64,000 bases of DNA. It comes from Caenorhabditis elegans. Taxonomy: Eukaryota; Nematoda; Chromadorea; Rhabditida; Rhabditidae. Location of the stretch: contig NC_003283.11 of NCBI RefSeq assembly GCF_000002985.6, positions 4,402,001 through 4,466,000 on the forward strand. The letters run 5' to 3'. Made by a program: the position numbers and the translations under genes. How positions within the stretch are numbered: the first letter of the stretch is position 1; each line of letters starts with the position of its first letter. This document shows positions 44,501 through 54,110 of this stretch, in pieces. A model generated the notes under the pieces. It had not been told where the DNA came from. It ran no database searches and worked only from the letters and a program-made list of their open reading frames with translations.

Positions 44501-47500
44501 AAAAAAACATGAACGTTAAAAATTGTAAGAGTTCACGTAGTACCAGGCTGTCCCATCACGGTTTGATCTACAAAAATGCGGGAATTTTTTGCTCAAAAAA
44601 ATGTGACGTCAGCACGTTCTTAATCATGCAAAATCAGTTGAGAAATCTGCGTGTCTTCTCCCGCATTTTTTGTAGATCAACGTAGATCAATCCGAAATGA
44701 GGCACTCTGAGACCACGTGAGAGTTTAGGAAAAGCGGTTGGAATTTTTTTTTAAATTAAAATATTTTATTGAATATTTTGGAATGGTGAATTTAAAAATT
44801 GTTTCGAAAAATCGGGAAAACGAAAAAATTTCGATTTTTCGATTGATATCCAAAAATTGATTTTTTTTTTTCGATTTTTCAAGCATCAGAAATCGATTAA
44901 AATTCCACAACAACAAGAGTTACAGTACTCTTTAAAGGCGCACACCCGTTTGCATTTAACAAAGAATTTGTCGTGTCGAGACCAGATACCGTATTTTTCG
45001 CGCCAAAATCGACGTGGTAATACCTACCTCAAGGTAGTTTGCATCACGGAAACTTTTTTGTAGCTCCTGCAGAAATGAAATTTGAAAATTTTTTAGGTGC
45101 TTAAAATCCCTAATTATTATTTTTTCAATTTTTAAATGTTCAATTGTCATATATTTATATTTTTAGAATCAAGAACAAGTATTACAGAAACACAACATTT
45201 TGATAATACGTATTACGCAACATATCTGACGCGCAAAATATCTCGTGGCGAAAACTACAGTAATCCTTTAAATGGCTACTGTAGCGCTTGTGCCGATTTA
45301 GGGGCTCCCGATTTTTGAAATGAATATCCTTTCGAATATTAACTGTCCAGAGAGTGTAGTCAGCTGAAGAGACATAGACATCCGGGATCCCAAGGGCCGG
45401 GCACGGGAAGAGACGGCTTGTATCGATTTATAGTTTGTTGCCTGCTGACCGTAAATCGACACAAATCGTCCCGGATGTATATGTCTCTTCAGCTGACTAC
45501 ACTCTCAGGACAGTTAATATTCGAAAAGAAATTCAAATTCATATTCGAAATCGAGCCCCCGTAAATCGACGACGAGGAATCAACTAAGACTCCGCCTACT
45601 TTCTTTTTGTCTTCCGCCGGACACCGCAAAATGACAAGAGTGGGTAACACCTGGCGGCCGACAACCCACGGGTTCCGCGACTCGTTATGAAGAAAGTAAA
45701 TTAAGCCACGCCCTTCAAAAACACACCAACTGAATGGGCGTGGCTTAATTTACTTTATTCATAACGAGTCGCGGAACCCGTGGGTTGTCGGCCGTCAGGT
45801 ATTACCCACTCTTTTCATTTTGCGGTGTCCGGCGGAAGACAAAAAGAAACTAGGCGGAGTCTTAGTTGATTCCAGCATCTCCCGAATTTTTCATCTCTCG
45901 ATTCGAGCCAATTTTCGGCATCCAAAATCAAGAGGGTATTTTTCGCGGGTTTGACTGGATTCAAATTTGAGGTGACAGTTTTAATATTTTGATAATAAGA
46001 ATTACTGTAGTTTTCGCTATGAGATATTTTGCGAGTCAAATACATATGTTGTATAATACGCATTCTTAAAATGTTGTGTTCCCGTGTCATTTTTCGATTT
46101 TCTCGATGTTTTTGAGGAAAAATTAAAAATCGAAAATATAAATACTTCAACCCAAAAAATCGATTTTTCCCGATGAGAAAAAATATACAAAATTCTTCTA
46201 AAAAGAAGTAAAAAACACCGACATTTTGAGCTCATTCTTGACAAAAAATCGAAAATTTTTCGTTTTTCAGTTTTCAATTTTCCCTCAAAAACATCGAAAA
46301 ATCAAAAAAAAAAACATAAATCGACACAAGCGCTACAGTAGTCATTTAAAGAATTACTGTAGTTTTCGCCACGAGATATCTTGCGCGTCAAATATGTTGT
46401 GTGGTACGCATTTCTTTTGTCTTTAAAGTTAATCCTTTAATCTTTAAATACCTCTCTGAACGTTACATCCAATTCTGAAACAATTGCATCAATTGCTGGT
46501 GCTCCAGTCTCATGAATCTCAATTGGAGATTCATCTTCATCATCACCTTTTCTTGAAGAACTCGTGTTATTCAGATCCTTTTTCAGCGGAGTTCCCTCAT
46601 TCGGCTCCTTTTTATTCGGCGTCGCGAAATGAGTATGCGCGCCAGAACGGTAGAGCGCAATAAATGCGAACAGCGCGACACAGGTGAATGAGAAAATCAC
46701 GAAAAAGAATATAGAAACCGAGAAATTCGGCGGAAATCTCTCTGCGACGCCTTTCTCGTCACATTTGAACATCGATGTTCCCTGAGCCAACGAGAGTAGG
46801 CTCGGAGCAAGTGAGCTTAAGCCCATTCCAACGAAATAGGCATTCAGGTAGGCCGGATGAAATTGTGCCATGAACGGCATGAAAAGCACATTTGACATTG
46901 CATTAACGATGGCTAATCCGAAAAGTAGTGAGTAGAGAGGCCATGAACGTGGTGCACCGAATATTTCCGAATAGTCGCTCCAGAAAAATGAGAGTCCCAG
47001 TTGACAACAGCATGCTAGTGATAATAGAGCAATTATAAGAGGAGCAGTAGGAATTGTGAATGATTTGACGCCTTTGTGCAGAATTGTGTAGATCAATGGT
47101 ACTATACAAGCGATCTGAAAAAAAAATTAGTTACATTTCGGAAACCATGTTTTAAAATCGAAAAATCGAATATTTTCGTTTTTTCCAATTTTCCGCTAGT
47201 CACGTGATGTCCGAGTGTTTCATTTCGGTTTGATCTACGTAGATCTACAAAAAATGCGACAGAGTTCTCAACTGATTTCGCATGGTTAGGAATGTGCTGA
47301 CGTCACATTTTTTTGGGCAAAAAATCCCGCATTTTTTGTAGATCAAAGCGTAATGTGGCAGCATGGTGGCTAGTTCTAAAATTTTTCAGTTTTTCAAAAA
47401 TTAGCTCAAAGTTTAGGTCTTTTTCTTCTTTTTTGAAGAATTTTTTATGTTTTTTCTCATCAATGTAAACAAAATTCGATAAAAATCATATTTTATGGTT

Positions 47501-48549
47501 AGTTTTCTGAACTTTTTTTTCGAATTTTCAGAAAATCGAAAATTTTCGTTTTTTTTTCCGATTTTCTATCGAAAACATCGAAAAATTGAAAAACGACATT
47601 CTTGACGGGAACACAAAGTTATGAGAATGCGTATTACACAACATATTTGACGCGCAAAATATCTCGCACCGAAAAAGAAAACTACAGTAATTCTTTAAAT
47701 TACTACTGTAGCGCTTGTGTCGATTTACGGGGCTCGGTTTTTGCACTTTTTCCAATATCGAGCCCGTAAATCGACACAAGCGCTGCCGTATCCATTTAAA
47801 GGATTACTGTAGTTTTCGCTACGAGATATTTTGCGCGTCAAATATGTTGTGAAATACGCATTTTCAGAATTTAGTGTTCCCGTAATAAAGTCGTGTTAAA
47901 ATTTCGTTTTAAATGATAGAAAATATGCCATAATGTTTTTTTTTGGTTTTTTGCAAAAATAAATTTTTTGGGTCAAAAAAATTTATAATTGTGAATTTAA
48001 AAAGTGAAAATAGATTTTTTTTTTTGGTTTTTTGGCCAAATTTGTGACCGAAAATAACTTTTAAAAAATGTTTTTGTTCAAATTTTTTTCCATTTTTTAT
48101 AAATAAAAAATCGAGCTGATTATTTTGACCTAATTCCGAAATTTTCGCGTTTTTTAGCTAAATTCATCCGTTTCCTTGATTTTTTCTGCGATATATTGAT
48201 TTTAAACTTCGGTTTTCAACTTTTTAGGCATTTTTCCACGATAGAAACCTGCTGAAACGTTAAAATTATCTTAAAATCGATAATTTTAGAGTAATAGACT
48301 TTTTTTTTGGGGGAAAATGTTTGAAAACGGTATTTAAAATCAAGAAAAACTGACGAATTCAGCCAGAAAATGGGAAAAATGCTGAAATTATTTTACCTGA
48401 ACAACTCCCGCCAAATAACTCGGCAAATTCCATTGCTCCGGGAGCTCTGAAGTGAGCAGCGGCAGCTGCATCCACACACTATTCGTTCCCATCCATGAAC
48501 TCGACCCGAAAAGTGCCACTAGGATAAATGTGGCCGCCGAGCAACCCAT
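41523..48549 (-). CDS. rft-1/rft-2: Riboflavin transporter (SLC52/RFVT family), upstream paralogue
   Basis: Exons in coding order: 48397-48549, 46452-47114, 45028-45066, 44057-44215, 42375-42578, 42205-42324, 41523-41615. The total is 1431 nt (476 residues), in frame. Landmarks match the neighbour: FGSSSWMGTNSVWMQLPLL, LPEQWNLPSYLAGVV, FMPFMAQFHPAYLNAYFVGM, LVNAQMNGIITSVQSYA, TYHFAVTLSNVVSPLSS, SLIAAGLHSYLRVVFA and IGSFIGSAVMFPLVN. The main difference is a longer hydrophilic central loop (GAHTHFATPNKKEPNE through VSELDVTFRE plus a 13-residue exon). This loop could carry regulatory or sorting signals. TTTTGCAG lies eight bases before the ATG, a possible spliced-leader site. Introns are unusually large for a worm gene because they carry nested palindromes. 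It could share an operon with the gene at 37162-41089, but the 434-bp gap is long for that. Confidence 0.88.
41715..42130. repeat. GCCGGAATTTTTGATTTCCGGCAAATT array in last intron
   Basis: About 15-20 diverged units of GGCAAATTGCCGGTTTGCCGG spaced by AAATTTTGATTC / AAGTCTTCAATTC. Open frames across it are artefacts. It is the same family as 1080-1300 and 2735-3270, but here an array without the unique core. Confidence 0.8.
42613..42788. mobile_element. MITE-like element, CACGTGGTGCCAG ends
   Basis: Begins CACGTGGTGCCAGCCTGTCC and ends ACTCTGACACCACGTG. Internal hallmarks are TTTGATCTACA, AATGCGGGAAT, TGTGACGTCAGCACGTTCTT and CGCATTTTTTGTAGATCAA. There is no coding capacity. It sits in an intron of the riboflavin transporter. 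Confidence 0.8.
42926..43445. repeat. Large palindrome with TACTGTAGCGCTTGTGTCGA arms
   Basis: The left arm has GAATGCGTATTGCACAACTT, CTCATAGCGAAAACTACAGT and GCGCTTGTGTCGATTTACGG. The right arm repeats these in reverse complement to 43440. The middle is made of GAAAATCGAAAA-type runs, themselves palindromic. Related arms occur at 45175-45320, 45985-46085, 46313-46415 and 47607-47888. Confidence 0.85.
43744..44013. repeat. Palindrome with GCGCCAAAAGTACGGTACCC arms
   Basis: The left arm has TGCGCCAAAAGTACGGTACC, GGTCTTAACACGA and TGTGCGCCTTTGAA. The right arm has AAAGGCGCACACCTTTTT, GTCGTGTCGAGACCGGGTAC and CCGTACTTTTGGCGG. This is a non-coding dispersed inverted repeat within the intron. Confidence 0.85.
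44338..45012. repeat. Second copy of the GTACGGTACC palindrome, split by a MITE
   Basis: The left arm (about 44338-44440) and right arm (about 44905-45012) match the element at 43744-44013. A MITE-like element (44534-44719) and GAAAATCG-type sequence lie between the arms, so this copy is longer. It ends 16 bp from the 39-nt exon at 45028-45066. Confidence 0.75.
44534..44719. mobile_element. MITE-like element nested in a palindrome
   Basis: Begins CACGTAGTACCAGGCTGTCC and ends GGCACTCTGAGACCACGTG. The interior shares TTTGATCTACAAAAATGCGG and TGTGACGTCAGCACGTTC with the copy at 42613. Confidence 0.75.
45331..45525. repeat. Foldback with GTGTAGTCAGCTGAAGAGAC arms
   Basis: The left arm is TTCGAATATTAACTGTCC, then GTGTAGTCAGCTGAAGAGAC. 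The right arm is GTCTCTTCAGCTGACTACAC and GGACAGTTAATATTCGAA. The arms are about 60 bp around a GC-richer centre (GGGCCGGGCACGGGAAGAG). Confidence 0.85.
45574..45878. repeat. Foldback with about 145-bp arms, GC-rich ends
   Basis: The left arm runs AATCAACTAAGACTCCGCCT through CGGGTTCCGCGACTCGTTAT. The right arm returns as ATAACGAGTCGCGGAACCCG through AGGCGGAGTCTTAGTTGATT. The central loop is short (CAAAAACACACCAACTGAA). The arms are nearly identical and would form a stable hairpin in the pre-mRNA. Confidence 0.88.
47201..47370. mobile_element. MITE-like element, one end degraded
   Basis: Begins CACGTGATGTCCGAGTGTTT and contains GATCTACAAAAAATGCGACA and TGCTGACGTCACATTTTTTT. The right end (GTGGCAGCATGGTGGC) has lost the CACGTG. 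It lies in intron 1 of the upstream riboflavin transporter. Confidence 0.65.
47607..47888. repeat. Compact palindrome with GCGCTTGTGTCGATTTACGG arms
   Basis: Left: GGGAACACAAAG, GAATGCGTATTACACAACAT, GCGCTTGTGTCGATTTACGG. Right: the reverse complement ending in AAATACGCATTTTCAG and AGTGTTCCCG. The loop is only about 20 bp. This is the cleanest copy of the family in the window. Confidence 0.85.
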
Positions 48550-49281
48550 TTCTGCCTGCAAAATAGACGGTTTTGGGCTTAAATTGAAGGGAAAAAAATT
48601 AATAAACGTCATTTGAAGTGTTTTATTGCGAAATTTTCTTGTTTTGAGCAAAGAAAATCGGAGAAATTTGAGCTCAGCGATAAAAAATAAATAATAAGAA
48701 AAATAATGCATCCGCGCTCCACTGCTAATATAATTTGCGCGCGTGTTTAAAAAAGGGGGGGAGGCAAGAGAAAATCGGGAAAAAACTCAATTAAATCCAA
48801 TGTTTCTCTCTCTACTTTCAATATAAATCTTAAAGCTTTTGAAACAATAACAAAAAAAAAATATTTCAAATAAATTTCTCTGACGTTTGTTTTGCAGCCA
48901 GTCAATGTGAAGAACAAATAATGTCAATATAAAATAAAACTGATAAGAATTTCTTATCGTCTTTTTTTTTCAGATTGATCGATCGACTTGTGATGCAAAT
49001 TCTCAGTTAATCCCTCAATGAAAAATATGAAATTGCAATTAATTGAATTTAAAAATTGCTTTATTGCATACAAATTTTGACATGAATAATTCGGAAGCAA
49101 TCACATGACACGCGAACCGCAGAAAATGGAACAGATAATATTATTTGAACGGAATTTTCAAATTAGTCAGGGTTCAGATACTCGTAAATAATAAACATAA
49201 AAAAGGAAAGCCAATTTTCTTCAAAAATTATAAATTATTTCTGGCTCTACAGAGATCCGTAAAATTACACGTAACCGGAAT
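48550..49281. other. Spacer between riboflavin transporter start and GPCR end
   Basis: The transporter's upstream region includes a short GC-rich patch (GCGCGCGTG, then GGGGGGGAGGCAAG, about 48738-48765). After that comes AT-rich sequence downstream of the GPCR. No other gene. Confidence 0.45.
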
Positions 49282-52200
49282 TTATTTATGTGGCATTGAG
49301 AATACACCATAAATAATTGGATTCACTACAGTGTTCACACAAATTGCCGCATTCAGAAAACTGAGAAAATGTCGGAGCTCTTCCATAATCGGCATCCCGA
49401 ACAAATTAAGCACTGTGAACAGATTATATGGGCTCCAGATGCACAGATAAGCCACGATTATCAAAGCAGCTTGCCGTTTCGCGTGTTGCTTGGCTCTGTG
49501 GATAGTGCTCACTGCCATTGCTCCGAACTTTGATCCTCCACCAGTGGAAGCTCGTGATCTTATGGATCCTTGACGCGTTGGGTGGGAGTTATGAGATTCG
49601 AAGTCGTAAGATGACGAGGATCTCAGAGCAAATGATTCTTCCTGTTGAAGTAGATAAGTCGACCTTGTCGGGGATCTCGTCGTAGTCGACTGAGTCTCAT
49701 CGATAGTCATAATGTCAGATGATTTGACTCGGAAATTGAAGCAAGATGTTGATGCCTTGTCTGAAACGAGAAAATATTGTTAAAATGAACTCTGAATAAT
49801 GTGGCCAATTACCTTGCTTGAGATGACCTTGAAGGATGAGTAACACAACTATATAACTGCCGATGATGACGATACACGGGATCCAGAAGACGAATAGAAA
49901 ATGATTGATTGCGTACATCTTCTCCCATCGTTCCATCGAAGCGGCTTCTTCGTCGATTTGTTCTCGTCGGATGTCTGTGGTCGCAGGATCGTGGTACTCG
50001 ATACGCTTCTCGTGAAGGAAGATCATGAAGATTGTGGCGCATTGTCTGAAATTTGAAATAATCATTTTTGTCAATTAATTATATATTTTTTTAGTTCAAC
50101 GTTTGTTGGTCTCTGCCAATTAAACGGTGGTAGTGTGTATTTTTTCCATCTCTACGACTTCAAAGGAGGAACGTGGTGGTGCCAGGCTGTCCCACTATGT
50201 TTTGATCTACAAAAAATGCGGAATTTTTTGCCCAAAAAAAGTGACGTCAGCACGTTCTTAACCATGCTAAATCAGATCAGAACTATGCGTCTCTTCTTCT
50301 GCATTTTTTGTAGATCTACGTTGATCAAGCCGAAATGAGACACTCTGGCACCATGCGAGGAGGGCGCATTAATGCGAGATGGTCTCGCCACGCGTCAGCC
50401 ATTGGCTTTTGGGGGCTCGCAGCGAAACCAATACGTGGCGCGTGGTGAGACCATTTCATATAAATCCGCCCTCCTTTAAAATCGCAGAAGTGAACAAAAT
50501 ACACAGCACGTGGTGTCAGAGTGTCTCATTTTGGCTTGATCTACGTAGATCTACAAAAAATGCGGGAGAAAGGACGCAGAGTTCTCATCTGATTTTGCAT
50601 GGTTAAGAACGTGCTGATGTCACTTTTTTTGGGCAAAAAATTCCGCATTTTTTGTAGATCAAAACATAGTGGGACAGCCTGGGACCACGTGCGGTTTTGT
50701 AGTTAAAGGTTTGCTAAAACTTATAGAGGAAAATAAAAACTCTTTTTTCTCTTAAAGCTATACACTTGAACACTTCAAAAACTCACTTGAAATCAATATT
50801 CTCATAAGGGCTAGTCGTTGTGAACACCACCGCCTGTGGAAGTGACAACAAGAACGCCAAAACCCATCCGCATCCAAGAAGGTTCCGACATCTGATGTAA
50901 GCTTTCCGATGAGCATTCAAAGAGCTTATGTTATAGGCTCCAAACACTCGATCAATTGCAATACACGCGATCACAAAAGAGTTGAGATAAAAGGAGAACG
51001 TGGAGAAGAAGGCACAGGCTCTGCACAAAAACTCTCCGCCATACCATTGATATGTGATAAGCCAGATGATTTGTTTTGGGACATAAAGGAAGAGAGTCAT
51101 CAAATCGGCTAGATTAAGCGTTATTCGGAGAAGGAGGATTTGGCTTTTCGCTTTGTGAGTTCTTGAGAAGGCACGGAGAGATCTGGAGAGAGCCATGAGA
51201 TTCAATGGGCCACCAATGAAGAATACGATTACGTAGATGCATACTTCGATCTGGAAAGATAGAGGTAAGTTTTTTGAATCAAGTGGGGTGCCTGCCTACA
51301 AAGCCTACAAAGCCTACTTGCATTGAAGGCAACCTAAGTAAGTTGTTCAGCACGTGGTGCCAAAGTGTCCCATTTCGGCTTGATCTATGAGAATTGCGGG
51401 AATTTAGACGCGTTTTCTCCACTGATTTTGCATGGTTAAGAGAATGCTGACGTCACATTTTTCTGGTCAAAAAATTCCGCATTTTTGTAGATCAAACCGT
51501 AATGGGACAACCTGGCAACACGTGGTTCAGTGAAAAATTGTATTTCCTCTACTCGGAGTGCACCTAACTTTGAAAGACTATATCTCGGTTGATTTTGAAG
51601 ATATCGTGAAATAATTAACTGCAAAACTATAGAAAAAGAATTGAAAATTATTTTGTCAGTTGACAGTTTGTTACAAAAACGAAAGGTAACCGAGATATGT
51701 CCCTTTTTCCGTCAAAAACCCACAATTGCTGAAGCAGTTATCTCGTCATAATCGACAGAAATCATAGGGAATATTCAAGAAGGAGGAAAATAAAACAAGA
51801 ATGGTTGTCAAAAAAATCCGAGGCTAGGAACTAATCTCGGATTTTCGCGTCAGCTTAAAAAAAATAAAGCCAATTTTTTGTGTGGGTATAATATTTTTTG
51901 TGATCTTCCCCCCACCCTTTCTACATATGCCTCATTATTTTTTCACAGCATTTATATGCCTACTTTCAGTTAGAAAAACAAGTAGGTCAGTAAACTAAAC
52001 TTATTAGATTTTGCCAGCTCTGATCATGAACTTATGAACTCGAATTTAATTAGGCCTGGTCTAACTTTATTAGGCCTTGTTTTTAGTTCAAAGTTTATAT
52101 GATTTTTGCTTAAAGTTACGTGATCTTGGTTCAGTAGGACAATAAACGTCATTTAATGTTTCATCCGGAAATATTAGGGATTTTTATAGTAGTGTCTAAA

Positions 52201-52730
52201 TAGACAGGAAACATCAGAGTGTAATGAAGAGATACGCAAAAGTTTGGAAAATAGGTAGAAAATAGGCAGGCAGGTAGGCATTTTTTCAACCAAAAACTTG
52301 TTTATTGCTATAGTCTTAAAACGTTCTGAAGTGTCAAACTAATATTTGAGGCCCATTTTATAAAATAGGCCCAGTTCAGCTGGGGTCCAGGTCAGGACTG
52401 GCACCTAGGCCAGATATGAATATGAGGTACATTCTGAACTTTTCACTTTTTAAAACTTGCTTTTACGGGCCACAGACGCAAAATTTTGATCGTGAGGTTA
52501 TGATCCTTTTTTGGTTTTTGGTCTACATACTTGCTCCCCAAGAAAAATGAAATTAATTCAAAAATTATTAGTCGCAACAGAAACTCCAATATTTTCCTAC
52601 TTTAAAAAATTTTAATCCAGAAAGTTCAACTCACCTTGATTCTTAAAATCTCTGAAATCTCCTCGGCTTCCTTGAGTGCATGTGCCTCTTGAAGCTCTTC
52701 TAGCGTCAGATTTTCATTGGAATAGCTCAT
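49282..52730 (-). CDS. Peptide-type 7TM receptor (GnRH/AKH-receptor-like)
   Basis: Exons in coding order: 52635-52730, 50787-51250, 49813-50045, 49282-49760. The total is 1272 nt (423 residues), in frame. The N-terminus is short and acidic. TM1-TM4 lie in exon 2: ICIYVIVFFIGG-like start, LRITLNLADLMTLFLYVPKQ, QWYGGEFLCRACAF, and CIAIDRVFGAYN as the DRY box variant. Exon 3 has the loop cysteine (KQCATIFMIFL) and TM5 (VFWIPCIVIIGSYIVVLLIL). Exon 4 has a Ser/Thr/Arg-rich third loop, TM6 (IIVAYLCIWSPYNLF) and TM7 (NAAICVNTVVNPIIYGVF). The LNLADL, QWYGG..CR and PIIYG motifs are those of the GnRH/AKH/vasopressin receptor clan. The ligand is unknown. The C-terminal tail is very short (SMPHK), unlike many arrestin-regulated receptors. 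Introns contain MITE copies. Confidence 0.8.
50171..50357. mobile_element. MITE-like element in GPCR intron
   Basis: Begins ACGTGGTGGTGCCAGGCTG and ends GACACTCTGGCACCATGCG, with TTTTGATCTACAAAAAATGC and GTGACGTCAGCACGTTCTTA inside. It is inverted relative to the copy at 50507-50691. Confidence 0.75.
50357..50475. repeat. Short palindrome between two inverted MITE copies
   Basis: GAGGAGGGCGCATTAATGCG and GATGGTCTCGCCACGCG are mirrored by CGCGTGGTGAGACCATTTC and CCGCCCTCCTTTAAA. Together with the two MITE copies it forms a 520-bp symmetrical structure. Confidence 0.7.
50507..50691. mobile_element. MITE-like element in GPCR intron, opposite orientation
   Basis: Begins CACGTGGTGTCAGAGTGTCT and ends GACAGCCTGGGACCACGTG. 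Internal sequence is the reverse complement of the 50171 copy, including CATAGTGGGACAGCCTGG, which both share exactly. Confidence 0.8.
51351..51524. mobile_element. MITE-like element in GPCR intron 1
   Basis: Begins CACGTGGTGCCAAAGTGTCC and ends GGACAACCTGGCAACACGTG, with TGCTGACGTCACATTTTTCT inside. Same orientation as 50507. Confidence 0.78.
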
Positions 52731-53934
52731 CAAACTAAAAACAAAAAACAAAAGTTAATTAGCTGGAGCTAGAGTTGGAACGAAAAAAAGAAAAGGCGGA
52801 AGAAAAGCTTTGTAGTTTAATCTGCAAGGTGACAAATTTTCTCAAAAAACTTTTTTTTAAGACACATGATATTAAAAAGATTTTCCAATACCAAATCGAA
52901 CAAAAATCACAAAAACCCTAAAAAAAGGAACAATGAAAATTGTGAAGAGCCTGAAGGTGTGGGGGAGTTGCAGAAGAATAGGAGGCGTGTAATCAACTTA
53001 ACGAGTGTGTGAAAAACGTCTCCTCTCTTCTTAAAACTGCGTCACATATACACATCTTCAGAATAAGGAAGAAAAGAATGGAAAAGTTCTTGTTAAAAAA
53101 AAGATGATGATGATGAAGCTGGTGTGTACGCCGAGCACAAAGAAAGGGATACACTATGCAAATCGGGAGAGAGGGCGGGGCGCGCGGGGCGGAGTTCCCC
53201 ACGGCGGGCAGGTGTACCGACGGTGTGTTTCTGAACTTTTTCTAGAAAAGTAATCAATCAGGAAAAAATTTAAGAATTCGGTAGTAATCAATCAAATCGG
53301 TTTTTGGGAAGAAATGTTTAGGGAATAAGGAATTGGGAAAAAAGGGAGCCTGGAGCTGGATTTATTGTAGAAGTAACTTTGGTACAAGCTCAAATGAAAT
53401 ATATAGCTCAAGCATTATGCCAGCCGTATGCCTGCTTCAAGCCTACTATGTGCCTGCTTCATGCCTGCCTCATGACTGCTTGCCTACCTACGTGCCATTC
53501 TTCAGTTTCCGCCAAATTGGCGTGAATAAGTTATTTGCCTCAAATGACATGAAACAGTATCAAAATACCAAATATAACTGTAAAAATGGTGACAAAAATT
53601 TTCCGAAATGTTGATTTTTTTAATTTTGTCAAAAACAAATTAGACAAGGCTGTTATATTTGAATTCCGGCGCAAATTTAATATCATAAGTTTTCCATTTG
53701 TGCAGTTTCCGGACATTTTTTTTTTCGTTTTGCGTTCTTTGAACCATCTTTCTTCACATTTTCAAACATTTGTTCAGCAGAAAATTCATGTGAAATTTTC
53801 ATAATTTGTAAAATTCACTTAGACCTGATAATTTAAAATTAATTTTTGCGTTTTTTAAAGTTAAAAAAACTTAAAAACTTAGAAACGCAAAAATATCAAA
53901 ACTAGGTCATCAGGTCACATTTGCGCGGGAATTC
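52731..53934. other. GPCR upstream region with a GC-rich patch
   Basis: About 53164-53222 is strikingly GC-rich for this window (GGGCGGGGCGCGCGGGGCGG) and lies about 450 bp upstream of the GPCR start codon. It could mark a promoter or a noncoding first exon. Around 53400-53500 there is a TGCCTGCTTCA/TGCCTACC repeat tract. No other gene seen. Confidence 0.45.
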
Positions 53935-54110
53935 CACGTGGTGTCAAAGTGTCCCATTTCGGTTTGATCTTCAAAAAATGCGGAAGAAGAGACGCAGACT
54001 TTTCAACTGATTTCGCATGGTTTAGAGTGTGCTGACGTCACATTTTCCTGGGGTAAAGTTCGCGCATTTTTTGTAGATCAAACCGTAATGAGACAGCCTG
54101 ACACCACGTG
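53935..54110. mobile_element. MITE-like element
   Basis: Begins CACGTGGTGTCAAAGTGTCC and ends GACAGCCTGACACCACGTG. Contains TTCAAAAAATGCGGAAGAAG and GTGTGCTGACGTCACATTTT. It is intergenic, and both CACGTG ends are intact. Confidence 0.8.

Larger units (their letters stand above)
45175..46420. repeat. Nested palindromes in intron 2 of the riboflavin transporter
   Basis: The outer arms are of the GCGCTTGTGTCGATTTACGG family (45175-45320; 45985-46085; 46313-46415). Inside are two separate tight hairpins at 45331-45525 and 45574-45878. The layout looks like successive insertion of foldback elements into one another. Confidence 0.75.
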
